Source of the DNA: Stomoxys calcitrans | Lineage: Eukaryota; Arthropoda; Insecta; Diptera; Muscidae | Direction: 5' to 3' | Assembly (NCBI RefSeq): GCF_963082655.1 | Contig: NC_081555.1 | Span: 28,443,266-28,507,265, forward strand | Length of the DNA stretch: 64,000 nucleotides | Shown: piece after piece, positions 1-10,505 of the stretch | How positions within the stretch are numbered: the first letter of the stretch is position 1 | Layout of the letters: each line of letters opens with the position of its first letter | Program-made: the position numbers and the translations under genes | The notes under the pieces: generated by a model | Databases searched by the model: none | Told to the model about the DNA's origin: nothing | Seen by the model: the letters and a program-made list of their open reading frames with translations, nothing else

Positions 1-1700
1 ATAAAATCATTGTTTTTTTTTTGCCTGATAAACCGGAACATGCCTATGTTTCAGTCGATTATTCTCCTGGATCGATAATCGATTTTTTTCAATATAGCGT
101 TATTCGCCATTTTTCATTATTTAAAAAGAAAAGAAAAAGACACCTTGACACCTTCCGTCCCTTTTTCTTCCAATTTTCCAGCCCAAGCCAAGCCGCCAAG
201 CTTCCATTTCATTCATCAATTGACCAATTGAACCTGTTGCATTAAACCAATAATATCTTAATAGCTTAAAGCTTAAAGGGGATCTGGATCTAAAATCAAT
301 CAATCAATTTGGCTGAAATTTTGCACGATGTCTTTTCTTTTGACATCTATCAGATGTACTGAGTATGGTTTGAATCGGATCGGTCCAACGCCTGGTATAG
401 CTCCCATATATGATATCTCCCATACTTTTTAAGCCTGTAGAGGGCGCAAGGGCGCAGTTTTTATAAAATAAATAGATGGGATTTCTTTGATTTCTTATTA
501 TGACATCTTATAAGTTTTTAGTTTCTGCTTGTAAACAGAATCCGTCCAAAGTTCTTGACAAACAACAAAATTTCGATTAAATTCCTTTAAAGAGAAAATT
601 TTGATAAGATATACTCTAAAAACAAAATTTTTAGTCATGGTCGAGCCAGTCGAAGTTTTTAAAGACAGAATTTCCAAAAAATTTGTGCTTGAGAGGAATT
701 ATTTGATTTGATTTTTTGATTTCAATAAAATTTTCTCCCAAATTCAATCTAATTTTTATAACCGCCAACAATTGTTTTATGACCAAATTTTGATTAAGCC
801 CGGGCTCCAAAAAGACATTTTTTCTAGAGATAAAATTTAGTGAAAATTCTTTAAAGACAAAATTTGGCCCGCAATTATTTTTTTCAATGAAATATTCTCC
901 AAAGAAAAAAATTCACTGCGGTTTTCTCTTAAGATAAATTTTTAATGAAATTGTTTAAACAAATTTGTTTTAAAAACACTATTTGAATAATTTTTTTTTT
1001 TTCTAAAAACGAAAATGAGAAAAAAACAAAATTTTAATGAAATTTTCCCTAAAGACCAAACTGCACTATATAACTATATATATTTTTTTTTTTTAATAAT
1101 CATTTGCCAGATTTTTTAAGTAAAATTATTCCAATTTTGTGTGAAGCTAACATTTTTATGAAATTTTCTCAAAAAAAGTATAAAAATTTCTCGAAAGACA
1201 AAAGTTTGTAAGATTGATATCTAATTATATAAAAAATAACTGAAAACCTGAAAACATTGCCATATTTTACTACACGTAGCTCTATGCTTTCAGATTTAAC
1301 CCATTTTCGACTGGTGTTGCGTCTTCGCATCAGTGACTTGGTGAACATTTACGTCTATGTTTTTGCTTTTTTTAGTAAAGTCCACTAAAAATAATTATTT
1401 TTTAAATATTATTTTTGATTTTAAATATAGTGTTTTTTTCAACCTCGTTTTTTATTTTATTTATTTATACATTTTATTTATATTTTATATGGAGCATCTT
1501 AGATGCAAAGTTTCAAAGCAATTGCACCACAAGAAGGGGTAGTGGACTAAAATGGGTTAACAACATTTTCTTTAAAGACTTAGATTTAATTTGCTCAATA
1601 GAATAGTTTTGCGAAGCTTTTACTTGTTTATAGCTGAGTTCAAATGGCGTAACTGTTTTTTTTAAATATTTTTTTTCTCTACTTTCATATATAGTTTTTT
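1..1700. other. AT-rich flank without a gene
   Basis: No open frame here looks coding. The sequence is A/T-rich with many short A and T runs. Bases about 300-440 contain phrases (ttggctgaaattttgcac, atagctcccatata) of the interspersed repeat seen many times later in the window, so a degraded repeat copy sits here. A pyrimidine tract followed by cag at 1690-1706 directly precedes the ATG of the repeat ORF and could be a 3' splice site. Confidence 0.7.
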
Positions 1701-1706
1701 TTTCAG

Positions 1707-2822
1707 ATGGCGCCTCCAACTCAACGCCAAAAATTAAGGCTAAAAATAAATAAATTAAAACAACAGCAAATGCAAGCGGAATTGCAGTTACACCAATACG
1801 ACAGGCTACAGCGACAGCAGCGGGAGGAATGGCGGTGGCGAAGTGGAGCATACCCCGATTATGAAGGGGGATATATATCCCACTATTATAGGGGGCACAT
1901 GAGCCCCCCACTACGCAGACCCCCACCACGCAGCCCCCCATTACGTTACGAAGAGTACTATGAACGTTATAATTACGAAAGTGGCCGTAGCTACGAGCCA
2001 CCATCAACACGCCAACCAGCTCCAGCTCCAGCTTACGAAAGTGGCCGTGGCTATGAGCCACCATCAACACGCCAACCAGCTCCAGCTCCAGCTTACGAAA
2101 GTGGCCGTGGCTATGAGCAACCATCAACACGCCAACCAGCTCTAGCTCCAGCGTACGAAAGTGGCCGTGGCTACGAGCCACCATCAACACGCCAAGCAGC
2201 TCCAGCTCCAGCTTACGCAGGTGGCCGTAGCTACGAGCCACCATCAACACGCCAACCAGCTCTAGCTCCAGCGTACGAAAGTGGCCGTGGCTACGAGCCA
2301 CCATCAACACGCCAAGCAGCTCCAGCTCCAGCTTACGCAGGTGGCCGTAGCTACGAGCCACCATCAACACGCCAACCAGCTCTAGCTCCAGCGAACGAAA
2401 GTGGCCGTGGCTACGAGCCACCATCAACACGCCAAGCAGCTCCAGCTCCAGCTTACGCAGGTGGCCGTAGCTACGAGCCACCATCAACACGCCAACCAGC
2501 TCTAGCTCCAGCTTACGAACGTGGCCGTGGCTATGAGCCACCGTCAACACGCCCACCACCGCCAATTCAACCAGCTTCAGCTTGCGAACGTGGCCGTGGC
2601 TATGAGCCACCTGCAACACGCCCACCACCGCCAATTCAACCAGCTTCAGCTTCAGCTTGCGAACGTGGCGAATGTGAATGTGACTATGAGCCACAGTACC
2701 CAACTACATCAACATCAACACGCCAACCACCACCCACTCAACCAGCTGGCGAAAATGGCAAACAAGGCCACCTAGAAGAGCCAATGGTTATGTATTGGCG
2801 TACCAAACGCGATATCTCATGA
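1707..2822 (+). CDS. hypothetical Tyr/Pro/Arg/Ser-rich repeat protein (371 aa open frame)
   Basis: Unrecognised. The frame opens with ATG right after a polypyrimidine tract ending in cag, so it may be a start codon or an internal exon. Residues about 5-50 are Lys/Gln/Leu-rich and may form a short coiled coil; residues about 70-90 are Pro/Arg-rich; from about residue 90 a 20-residue unit (YESGRGYEPPSTRQPAPAPA and variants) repeats about nine times exactly in phase, followed by three longer variant units. The last 15-20 codons (after about 2760) lie antisense to the conserved myosin exon, so the true C-terminus is doubtful. Because the unit is 60 bp, the opposite strand is also open over 1513-2703 (396 codons). 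I favour the plus strand because of the upstream acceptor-like site and the non-repetitive N-terminus. Expression is unproven. Confidence 0.4.
   Translation: MAPPTQRQKLRLKINKLKQQQMQAELQLHQYDRLQRQQREEWRWRSGAYPDYEGGYISHYYRGHMSPPLRRPPPRSPPLRYEEYYERYNYESGRSYEPPSTRQPAPAPAYESGRGYEPPSTRQPAPAPAYESGRGYEQPSTRQPALAPAYESGRGYEPPSTRQAAPAPAYAGGRSYEPPSTRQPALAPAYESGRGYEPPSTRQAAPAPAYAGGRSYEPPSTRQPALAPANESGRGYEPPSTRQAAPAPAYAGGRSYEPPSTRQPALAPAYERGRGYEPPSTRPPPPIQPASACERGRGYEPPATRPPPPIQPASASACERGECECDYEPQYPTTSTSTRQPPPTQPAGENGKQGHLEEPMVMYWRTKRDIS
1974..2660 (+). repeat. 60-bp coding minisatellite with 120-bp higher-order unit
   Basis: Nine 60-bp units run without a single indel from about 1974 to 2520, then three units of 60-72 bp with different endings. 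Units from 2161 to 2520 alternate between two types (…STRQAAPAPA followed by YAGGRS, and …STRQPALAPA followed by YES/NES/YER), giving three 120-bp dimers that are nearly identical. This shows recent spread of a dimer inside an older monomer array. Confidence 0.9.
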
Positions 2823-4075
2823 GCCTCTTCGGTTTGGACCCGTATGACACGTTGCTGCATCAGATTGAGGTCCACCTTCATGTCCAAAAACAATGCACCA
2901 TCCTCGGAACGGACCTGAAAAAATAGAAAATTACATTTCATAAATTTATACAAAAAATGTAAATACAAAAAAAATATTTGTTTGAAAAATAGAGTGGATC
3001 ATGAAAAGATTCACCAAAAGACCATAAATACTTTAGTTCAACTTTTGGGGTACTTTGGTAACACACGAGTCATTACAGAGAACAATTCCGCAGTTCTTAC
3101 TAACCCAATACATTGTTAGGTTTTTTTTGTGAGCTACCTTATTTCTTATATAAAATCCTTTTTTTTATTATAATTTTTATTTTACTCAACCCACCTTCCT
3201 TGTCGATATGACCTCCATAAATGGCCAATGTTGCATTGACATGTGTATTGGGATCCAAGAATAACACCCCCCTACGATTGAGGGCCAATATCAAATCCCT
3301 CCACATGGGACCGTCATCGACATGTGGACCCTCTTCGGCCCATATACGTTTCACCGCAAAGAAACTGCTACCGAATAAAGGCCATGCCGACAACACATTC
3401 AAGAATTGTTGGGCTTTCACCTGGCCAGGACTTAGATTGGCAATCTGTGGCCAAGCCGATTGGACTAGACCCACCCATTGGGCTGGCCGTGTTTCTCTAA
3501 TACTTAAAGCTGGTTTAGGCAATAGAAATTTGATTTCCTTCATTGCTGGTACATGACTTAGGTCAGCCGCTCTATGCAATAAAGCCGCTATGCGAGCCAT
3601 ATCGCGTACGACATCATGTGGTGGCACTCCATTGCCGGGTAATTCAAGCAGCAGACCTTCCAAATAATCAGGTGCCACTTGATTGAAAATAACCTCCACA
3701 TATAAGGGCGTGGGGGCAGGATCCCTCTTCAAGGGGAAATGCCAGACCGAGCGACAGAATATCAGATAGAAAGGCTGGCCGGATTTTAGTAGCTCTGTGG
3801 TTACATCCAAAATATATTCATCTGCTGCCAAGGACATAGTAAAGGCATCTCCCTGAACTATGCAATACAAGGAGAATTGTTGCTGCTCGGTTTCCGATTC
3901 GATGCCCAGTAAAGCGCATAATTCGGCTATAACATCCGCCACCACAGTGGAACAACGGTGGCTCCTGCTCCTCCAGGTAAACGATAGATTTGTCGACGAG
4001 CTGAACGGCCTGCCGACACTGCGGTCACCTCTTCCACACTTGTGACCACCACCACAACGTTTAAGCCTTTCATCA
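2738..4075 (-). pseudogene. myosin XV (Sisyphus-type) C-terminal FERM fragment, frameshifted
   Basis: Minus-strand fragment of the C-terminal MyTH4-FERM tail of an unconventional class XV myosin, an actin motor that carries cargo in filopodia. Recognised by the stretches AELCALLGIESETEQQ, GQPFYLIFCRSVWHFPLKR, NQVAPDYLEGLLLELPGNG, ALNRRGVLFLDPNTH and QQRVIRVQTEEAHEISRLVR (family recognition from memory). Exon A spans about 4075-3195 and ends in a GTGGGT donor; exon B is 2914-2738, preceded by a ttttttcag acceptor; the intron is 280 bp, so this is not a retrocopy. Exon A is broken twice. Near 3960 the frame reading …SAGRSARRQIYRLPGG must shift to reach …STVVADVIAEL. Near 3235 a shift is needed to reach …FMEVISTRK, which joins exon B (VRSEDGALFLDMKV). 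No motor, IQ or MyTH4 exons lie further upstream in this strand. A decayed duplicate is most likely; assembly indels in a real terminal exon are the alternative. Confidence 0.65.
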
Positions 4076-4235
4076 TTCGATAAAAACATTGGGGTGGGTG
4101 TGTGTTTCGTTTGACTTAACCTTTCACGCCTGGAAACAACTTGAGATAGCATAATAATATGTAGTTGTTTCTTAATGTGATAGGGAAACCAAGAAAGGAC
4201 CCGATATTAACCAAATGTATCCCTTTTTTTTCAAG

Positions 4236-4918
4236 ATAAATGGAAAATTATAAGATGTACATTGTGTGGCCTAGTCGGAGCTCATAATCCACTTTGCATA
4301 CCTGGTTTTGAAAAAGCCAAACAACCACTAAAAGAGATCAAGTGTGATACATGTTCAGTTATTGAGCATACATTGGTTAAAGCGGCCAACCAGTCAAGAA
4401 ATATAAATGAAACTCTGGATATAGACACCAGCTTGTACATGACGAAAACCTTTCGCGGTACTACCGTCTCACCACACAGCGAAATCACAGAATTTTCAGA
4501 TGAAGACTCTGAAGACTCAAAGGTCACGATAATAAACAATGCACTCATTTCAAATACCATGTCCATGACGGATATTGTGGTGCCATTATTAACGCAATCC
4601 ACCGAAACAGAAAGTCTCTTGGAAAAAAGCCAAGATAAACAGCATGTTTCAACTGATAAATCGTATGATTTACAAAATATGAATAAATCCTTGGACAAAT
4701 GCGTCTTGCAATCAACTGAAATGGAAAAGCCTAAAGAAAAAGGCTTCAAAAAAGATGCATCACAAGATATGGCAAAAACTTTGGAAAAATGTGTCAGCAA
4801 TGAAAACGGCAATGCCTTGCTTCAATTAGAAAATTGTATCAAGGAAACCAGTGGACCTCCCCCACCACACCTTATTCAAATGGCAGTAGATCATATGCTA
4901 GCTCTATTTGATCCATAA
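4236..4918 (+). CDS. last exon of an unrecognised acidic Cys-containing protein
   Basis: Open frame of about 226 codons with no ATG near its start. A T-run ending in caag at 4222-4235 is a good acceptor, so this is probably a terminal exon entered in phase 1. The first 40 residues hold CxxC pairs (RCTLCG … IKCDTC) that could bind zinc. The middle is acidic and Ser/Thr-rich (TEFSDEDSEDSK), followed by two related segments, KSLDKCV and KTLEKCV, and a short Pro-rich patch before the C-terminal helix-like LIQMAVDHMLALFDP. AATAAA at 4950-4955 is 32 bp after the TAA. I see no family match. If the acceptor is wrong, the first in-frame ATG is near 4439. Confidence 0.5.
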
Positions 4919-5059
4919 AAAAGCATGAACTAATGAATTTTAAACCGTAAATAAAGGTTAAGAAACAGCTAAATTTTTGTATAACTTAAGTTCTTTGCTT
5001 TTTTGTGCTGAATATAAAACAGATATTAAAAAGTTTTAATCCATCTCGCCAAAACGACC

Positions 5060-5320
5060 TCATAACTCACCAATGTCGCTAGAATTGTTGAGGGGCTAAC
5101 CACCGCTAAAATTTTGGCCTAGAATCCAAGAAACTCAAAAATGAGACTTATTTTGAGATTTTTTTTTTATCAAAACACAAAACCGGCAAAGTACTTGAGG
5201 ACCTTGTTTCTACACTTGACCATGTCACAAATTGCTGTGACATATCATCAACGAGGAGCTATGCCGAAGCCATGATCGTACAAACGACCGCCTATGATAC
5301 GATCTCGATGCAGTACATCT
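5060..5320 (-). repeat. degraded SINE piece and degraded Jockey-like LINE piece
   Basis: Bases 5075-5120 resemble the middle of the tRNA-derived SINE on the minus strand (aaccaccgctaaaattttgg). Bases about 5180-5320 resemble the reverse transcriptase part of the Jockey-like LINE at 15.7-16.0 kb (shared words ttgtttctac, atgatcgtacaa, tatgatacgatctc), also on the minus strand. Both are too worn to translate. Bases 5320-5550 hold nothing I recognise. Confidence 0.5.
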
Positions 5321-5552
5321 CTTCGGTTACCACGAATACGATGAATGATTTACCTCCTTGCCCTCGGAGGATGTTTTAAAAATTGAATAACTCGGCGCTT
5401 CTCTTCGAATCAGTCACTGTTACGTCGCCAAAAGTGACTAAGGTACCGTCATTCCTTTTGCCGGGGTTTGAGATGGACTTAACACTAGACCACAACGGCT
5501 CGCCAATACGGCGGTTGAGTTGTATTGCTTCTTTTGGTCTAGCCAACATTTT

Positions 5553-5852
5553 GAGGTCGTTGCCGCACAGACAGAGGTTAGCATGTCAGCCTATGACGCT
5601 AAATGCCTGAGTTCGAATCCTGGCGAGAACTTCATTATTTCCACCTAAATGCTGTCCACATTTTTGAGGTACTATGCCATATAAAAACTTCTCCCCACAG
5701 AAGTCTCCCACTGCGGCACGCCGTCCGGACTGAGCTATAAAAATTAGTTTCCTTTTCATTAACCTTAAACTGGAATCTGACAGCACTCATTGATATGTGA
5801 GAAGTTTACCCCCTTCCTCAATGGAATGTTCATGGGCAAATTTGCATTTGCT
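5553..5852 (+). repeat. tRNA-derived SINE, copy 1
   Basis: The head has a box-A-like gaggttagcatgtc and a box-B-like gttcgaatcctgg, as in RNA polymerase III promoters of tRNA-derived SINEs. The body contains gcactgcggcacgccgt and the tail gaatgttcatgggcaaattt. The same sequence recurs at 22.87, 27.25, 30.86 and 36.4/38.6 kb in both orientations, which defines the family within this window. Confidence 0.75.
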
Positions 5853-6155
5853 TTCAACATTTTCCTCCTTCTAGTTTAATTTTTTATAATTTGTGACCGT
5901 TGTTTTGTTGGTGTTAATCATTTAAAACTGATAGCCCAATCAAAATAATATAAAAGTAGGTGCCTTTTCATTAATCTTAAACTGGAAGCGGATAACACTC
6001 ATTGATATGTGAAAGTTTGCCCCTGTTCCTTAGGAATGTTCATGGGCAAATTTGCATTTATTTTGAACATTTTTCTCTTTCTAATTAAATTTTTTACAAT
6101 TTGTGACCGTTATTTTGTTGGTGTCAATCATTTAAAAATGATAGCACAATCAACA
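5749..6155 (+). repeat. two-copy tandem duplication upstream of Sirt4
   Basis: The block 5752-5962 (SINE tail plus flank, ending gatagcccaatcaa) recurs at 5963-6155 at an offset of 211 bp with about one change per ten bases. The second copy ends about 120 bp before the Sirt4 start codon, so the duplication covers the likely proximal promoter area. Confidence 0.8.
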
Positions 6156-6274
6156 TATGATCATAACATAAACATCTGTTTCGGGCCCTGGAAAATTATT
6201 TGTTATGTGAGTGTTTACCAAACAAGAGCCCATTTTTAAACAAAGCCAAATTAAGTACAAAGTAAATAACAAAT

Positions 6275-7656
6275 ATGCGTTTTACACAAATACTTCGATT
6301 AAGGATAAAGTGTTCAGATCTATCAGCTGCCAAGCAGCAATATGTGCCTAAACATCAACCTGCAGTGGAGAAAGACATAAGAAAATTGGAAGATTTTCTT
6401 ATGAACAAGCCCAACATCGTAGTATTGACGGGTGCTGGAATATCAACGGAATCTGGTAAGCAAAAGTGTTAACAAGTTATCCAAGGGATTGTTTACTGAT
6501 AAAGTTGCAATAAATATTGAAAAGAATTCGGAAGTTGCTAAAACATTGTATTTGCACGGCAAAAGAAGTGGGAAATTTGTAAGGAGATACTTAGCAGCGG
6601 AATGTCAATGTTAAGGCCAATTCTAAAGAGTTGCCAGTGCAGGTGAAAAAACAACCAACATTGCCATGTGTTTATTAGTGTTTTCAATGCCGTTACTTTA
6701 AAAAAAAAGGCGAGCAAAAGTTGTTTTGCATCTCTCCCAATAGGAAAATAAAATCATGAATGAAGAAACTATATATAAAGAAAATATGTTATCTTAAAGT
6801 CAATTTAATCAATTCCTTAGTTTCTTTACAAATACTATAAATAATAAAAAATTTAATATAAAAATTTACTTAAAAAATATTTTTCCTTTCTTTTTGTCTT
6901 TCTTTAGGTATTCCCGATTATCGCTCAGAGGGTGTTGGTCTCTACGCGCGCAGTAATCACAAACCCATACAGCACATGGAATTTGTACGCTCACCCAGTG
7001 TACGTCAACGCTATTGGGCTCGTAATTTTGTTGGCTGGCCCAAATTCTCATCAACAGAGCCAAATAGTACCCACCATGCCCTATCACGATTTGAACGCGA
7101 AGGTCGCATACAGTGTGTGGTAACACAAAATGTCGATCGTTTGCATACGAAAGCAGGAACCAAAAATGTCATAGAACTTCACGGCTCTGGTTATGTAGTG
7201 AAATGCCTTTCTTGTGATTACAACATCGATCGCCATGAGTTTCAGAACATTTTGAATGTTTTAAATCCCGAGTTTAAGGATGCTCCTGACATGATACGCC
7301 CTGACGGTGATGTTGAAATTCCTCAAGAGTATATTGACAACTTCCGCATACCACCTTGCCCAAAATGTGATGATAATCGTTTGAAGCCAGAAATTGTATT
7401 TTTTGGCGATAATGTACCCAAGGAACGTGTAAATCGTATAGCAGAAATGATCTATGCCGGTGATGGTCTTTTAGTTTTGGGCTCAAGTTTATTAGTGTTT
7501 TCCGGTTATCGCATGGTTTTGCAAACAAAAGATTTAAATTTGCCAGTGGCCATAGTTAATATAGGAGAAACAAGAGCCGATCACTTGGCTGATTTAAAGT
7601 TGTCGGCTAAGTGTGGCGATGTTATACCCAAGTTATTTGATTTCAAAAAGAAATGA
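6275..7656 (+). CDS. Sirt4: Sirt4, mitochondrial NAD-dependent sirtuin
   Basis: Complete two-exon gene of 309 aa, close to the usual fly SIRT4 length. Exon 1 is 6275-6455 (donor gtaagc, phase 1) and exon 2 is 6908-7656 (acceptor tttctttag). The N-terminus (MRFTQILRLRIK) is basic and could be a mitochondrial presequence. Class II sirtuin motifs follow in order: NAD-binding GAGIST with SGIPDYR across the splice, TQNVDRLHTKAG, the catalytic HGSG, a zinc ribbon with CLSC and CPKC pairs, and KPEIVFFGDNVP, then GSSLLVFSGYR near the end. Family knowledge: SIRT4 acts in the mitochondrial matrix as a deacylase/ADP-ribosyltransferase on metabolic enzymes such as glutamate dehydrogenase. All catalytic and zinc residues are present. 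AATAAA is at 7747-7752. The 452-bp intron has no recognised insertion. Confidence 0.95.
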
Positions 7657-7884
7657 TATTATGGTGGGGAGTAAGAACATAATGCCTATTTAAGAAGCTT
7701 TTAGTTAAATCAATTAAAGAGATTTGTAAATATGCTTTGTAACCATAATAAAAAAATTAATGAAAGAGCTACAATTATTTTAAGTTTCTTTAATGACATT
7801 TTTAATGTTCTATGTGATTTAAATAGTTAAAGAATAAAAATATAAAAAAATTAACAGATACATACGGATAAATGTTTCTAGTAA

Positions 7885-8335
7885 AAAATCATATCCATCG
7901 CTGGGTAGAAAGGGCCCATCCGAGCGATATTCCGGTCCATATGAAGTCTTTACCCAAATATGGTTTGGGGTCTTAACCAACCCACTGTGCCAAATTTCCC
8001 AGAAATCGGAAAATAAATGCGCATTTTATGGTCCCAAGAACTAAGACTGGTATATATTGCATCTATATCCAAATATAGTTCGTTCTAGACCATATTCGGT
8101 GCGGATGTCGAGGAGAAAAACAAAACTCGCTGTGCCGATTTTCGGGTAATAAATGCGGCTGTTATGAGCCTAAGATCATAAAGATCGGTCTATATGGGGA
8201 CTATATCAAGATTTAGTCCGATATAATCCATCTTCGATCTTAATCTGCATACTTCAAAACAAAAAAAGAATCTGTGCAAAGTTTCAGGTCAATATCTTCA
8301 TTTTTAAAGACTGTCGTGTTGACACGGAATAACTG
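7885..8335 (+). repeat. interspersed repeat family C fragment
   Basis: Contains the recurrent phrases of a roughly 170-bp unit (ccaaatatggtt, aagatcggtctatatg, gtttcaggtcaatatctt) also arrayed at 26.8-28.2 and 41.7-42.4 kb. No coding capacity. Just downstream, gataacgatga and tcatcgttatc at about 8360-8385 form a perfect 11-bp inverted repeat. Confidence 0.6.
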
Positions 8336-8429
8336 GAACTTTGATCTCCGACTCGTGTGATAACGATGAACATCATCGTTATCACGGGAAGTAAAGCTGA
8401 AACCAATCGCCAACCTCAGCGTCTATTCC

Positions 8430-9965
8430 CAGGTTAAGTACGGCTTGCGACATCGAGGGCTACATGCCCAATCCCACATAACACATGCGCCTGGAGCGCT
8501 CGGCCAGTAATCAGTACCAGGAAAACTAAAAGGACTTCTCTTTGATGGCCCACGCAAACGAAAAAAGTACTGCGGATCTGAACCTGGAATGTCCTAACTC
8601 TTTATGGAGAGGGTGCAGTATACGCACATTATACAAGCACATGAATTTGGCTATGGATTTGTGATTAGGCGGAGACTAAAACACCTCGTCTCCAGCTTTA
8701 CTCCGGTGGATGGAAGGCTAGCCACAATCCGCATAAAAGCCAAAATTTTCAACATCAGGGTTATTTGTGTCCATGCCCTTACGGAAGACAAAGATTAGCA
8801 GCCTAAGGATATTTTCTGCGATGTCCTAGAGAGAGAATACGACCACTGCCACGCCCATGATATTAAAATCGTTCTTAGAGATTTTAATGCGAAGGTAGGG
8901 AAGAAAAATGTCTTTGGTCCAACAGTGGGAAAATTTTTCCTTCACGAGATAACGTCCTATAATGGGTTGAGGCTCATAGATTTTGCCCCGACCATAGCAA
9001 CCCTGCAATCGATAGCAAAGGGCTAGATGAAGGAGAGATATCGGGAGAAGAGGAAAACGTCTTTTTCACAGAACGAAAAAGGAAATGGAAAGTCGTGATT
9101 ATGAGCGAATTGAGATGAACAGGAGTTAGAATAAAGTCCGGAAATGTTCCCAAAGGATCAAATATTGCTTTGCAGGCCATCCTCCTGCGGAGACAAAAAA
9201 GAGAAAACTGGTAATTGATACAGATAGTGTGCTTAGGATAGTATCCGAAGATGGCGGCGAAGGTAATACCGCAGAACCAATGCCTAATGGTGGTATAGAA
9301 TGTTTACCTCCTTGTCAGATTGAGTTCCAAGTAACAGTGACCCGACTGAAGAACAACAAGGCAGCAGAAATCGATGGGTTGCCCCCTGAACTATTTAAAA
9401 CCGGAGGCGACTCGCTTATAAGGCGTATGTATCAGTCCGTCTGGCTAGAAGAACACATACCCGATGATTAGAACCACAGCATACTATGTCCCGTACACAA
9501 GAGAGGGGACAAGACGGATTGTCTCCACTACATAGGAATAAGTCTCCTCTCCATCGCATACAAGATACTCTCGAGCAAATAACTAGGCCCCATCAATGTG
9601 ACTTTAGACCCGCTAAATCCACAATATACCAGATATTCACACTGCGCCAAATTCTGGAAAAGGCCCGAGAAGGACAGGTCGACTCTAATCTTCTCTTTGT
9701 TGACTACAAAGCCGCGTTCGACAGTCCTTTACGTTCAAAAGGTATGAAAGAGAATCAATGAAAGTGGGTTTGGCAGTAAATGGAAATAACCATCTACCAT
9801 CCATTTTGGTAGAGAAAAAGATAAATAAAGATAAAGAAAATGGAAAAAGTTGGGAGCCACAACTTTGAGATACTCAGGAACTTTATCTACCTAGGCACTG
9901 CCGTAACCGCAACGAATGACACCAGTTTTGAAATAAAGCGAAGAATAATACTGGGAAACAGTAGT
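8430..9965 (+). mobile_element. RTE-like LINE, decayed, plus strand
   Basis: Broken fragments translate to an endonuclease/reverse transcriptase polyprotein of the type seen again on the minus strand at 53.4-55.5 kb. Recognisable pieces, in order: HEFGYGFVIRRRLKHLVSSF and VDGRLATIRIKAK (endonuclease), TRLKNNKAAEIDGLPPELFK, HQCDFRPAKSTIYQIFTLRQ and FVDYKAAFDS (RT fingers), and near 9860-9960 a late RT piece, FIYLGTAVTATNDTSFEIK. Most of the RT palm is missing. Several frameshifts and stops make it inactive. Confidence 0.8.
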
Positions 9966-10069
9966 ATTCTTTAGGAAAAGGCCGCCTCTCGGTAGACGAA
10001 GAAGTTATATGATTCCAAGGCATGGTTACTTGTGAAAGCAGACGGTGCAGTACTTGAGTGCTTGAATCT

Positions 10070-10360
10070 GTGATACTTCCAGTACGCTCCTGAATGTGAC
10101 ACTTCCAATTAAGTTTCCTATCCAAGATCACTAATAATTATTTGACTTTGTCAGATATCGAAATAGTTTTATTGAGGAAACGTGGTGCGTCAAATTGTCC
10201 CACTTTTGTCTTCCTCGTGAAGAGACATATTTCAGTCTTCTCTGGGTCAACATCGAGACCCCTGGGTCTAGCCCAGTCATATGCCATATGCAAGACCTTT
10301 TTGGCCCTTCTGCCCTTCGGATCCTCACCCCTTAGAAGTATTATAACATCGTCTGCTTAG
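10070..10360 (-). mobile_element. LOA/I-like LINE fragment
   Basis: Closely matches the LINE at 57.58-57.86 kb and at 39.43-39.69 kb on the same strand (shared phrases tttgaccttgtcagat, ggaaacgtggtgcgt, tcctcgtga). Minus-strand translation includes DRKLNWKCHIQER. About 290 bp survive. Confidence 0.75.
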
Positions 10361-10505
10361 CAGTTTGAAATTTTTTAAACCAAACATTTAGAAGGCTTCA
10401 TCAAACAAATGGCCAATTTGTGAATGTGGTTTGGCTGGTAAGGGAAATAAAAACTTATGCTCTACGACTACGATGTCGGTTGTTCGTGTCTCTTACTTTT
10501 TATAT

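Noticed and set aside
1513..2703. 396-codon open frame on the minus strand over the 60-bp repeats (HSHGH… repeats)
   Set aside because: Its openness follows from a stop-free repeat unit of length divisible by three. The non-repetitive end is low-complexity and there is no splice or start context; the plus strand is better supported.
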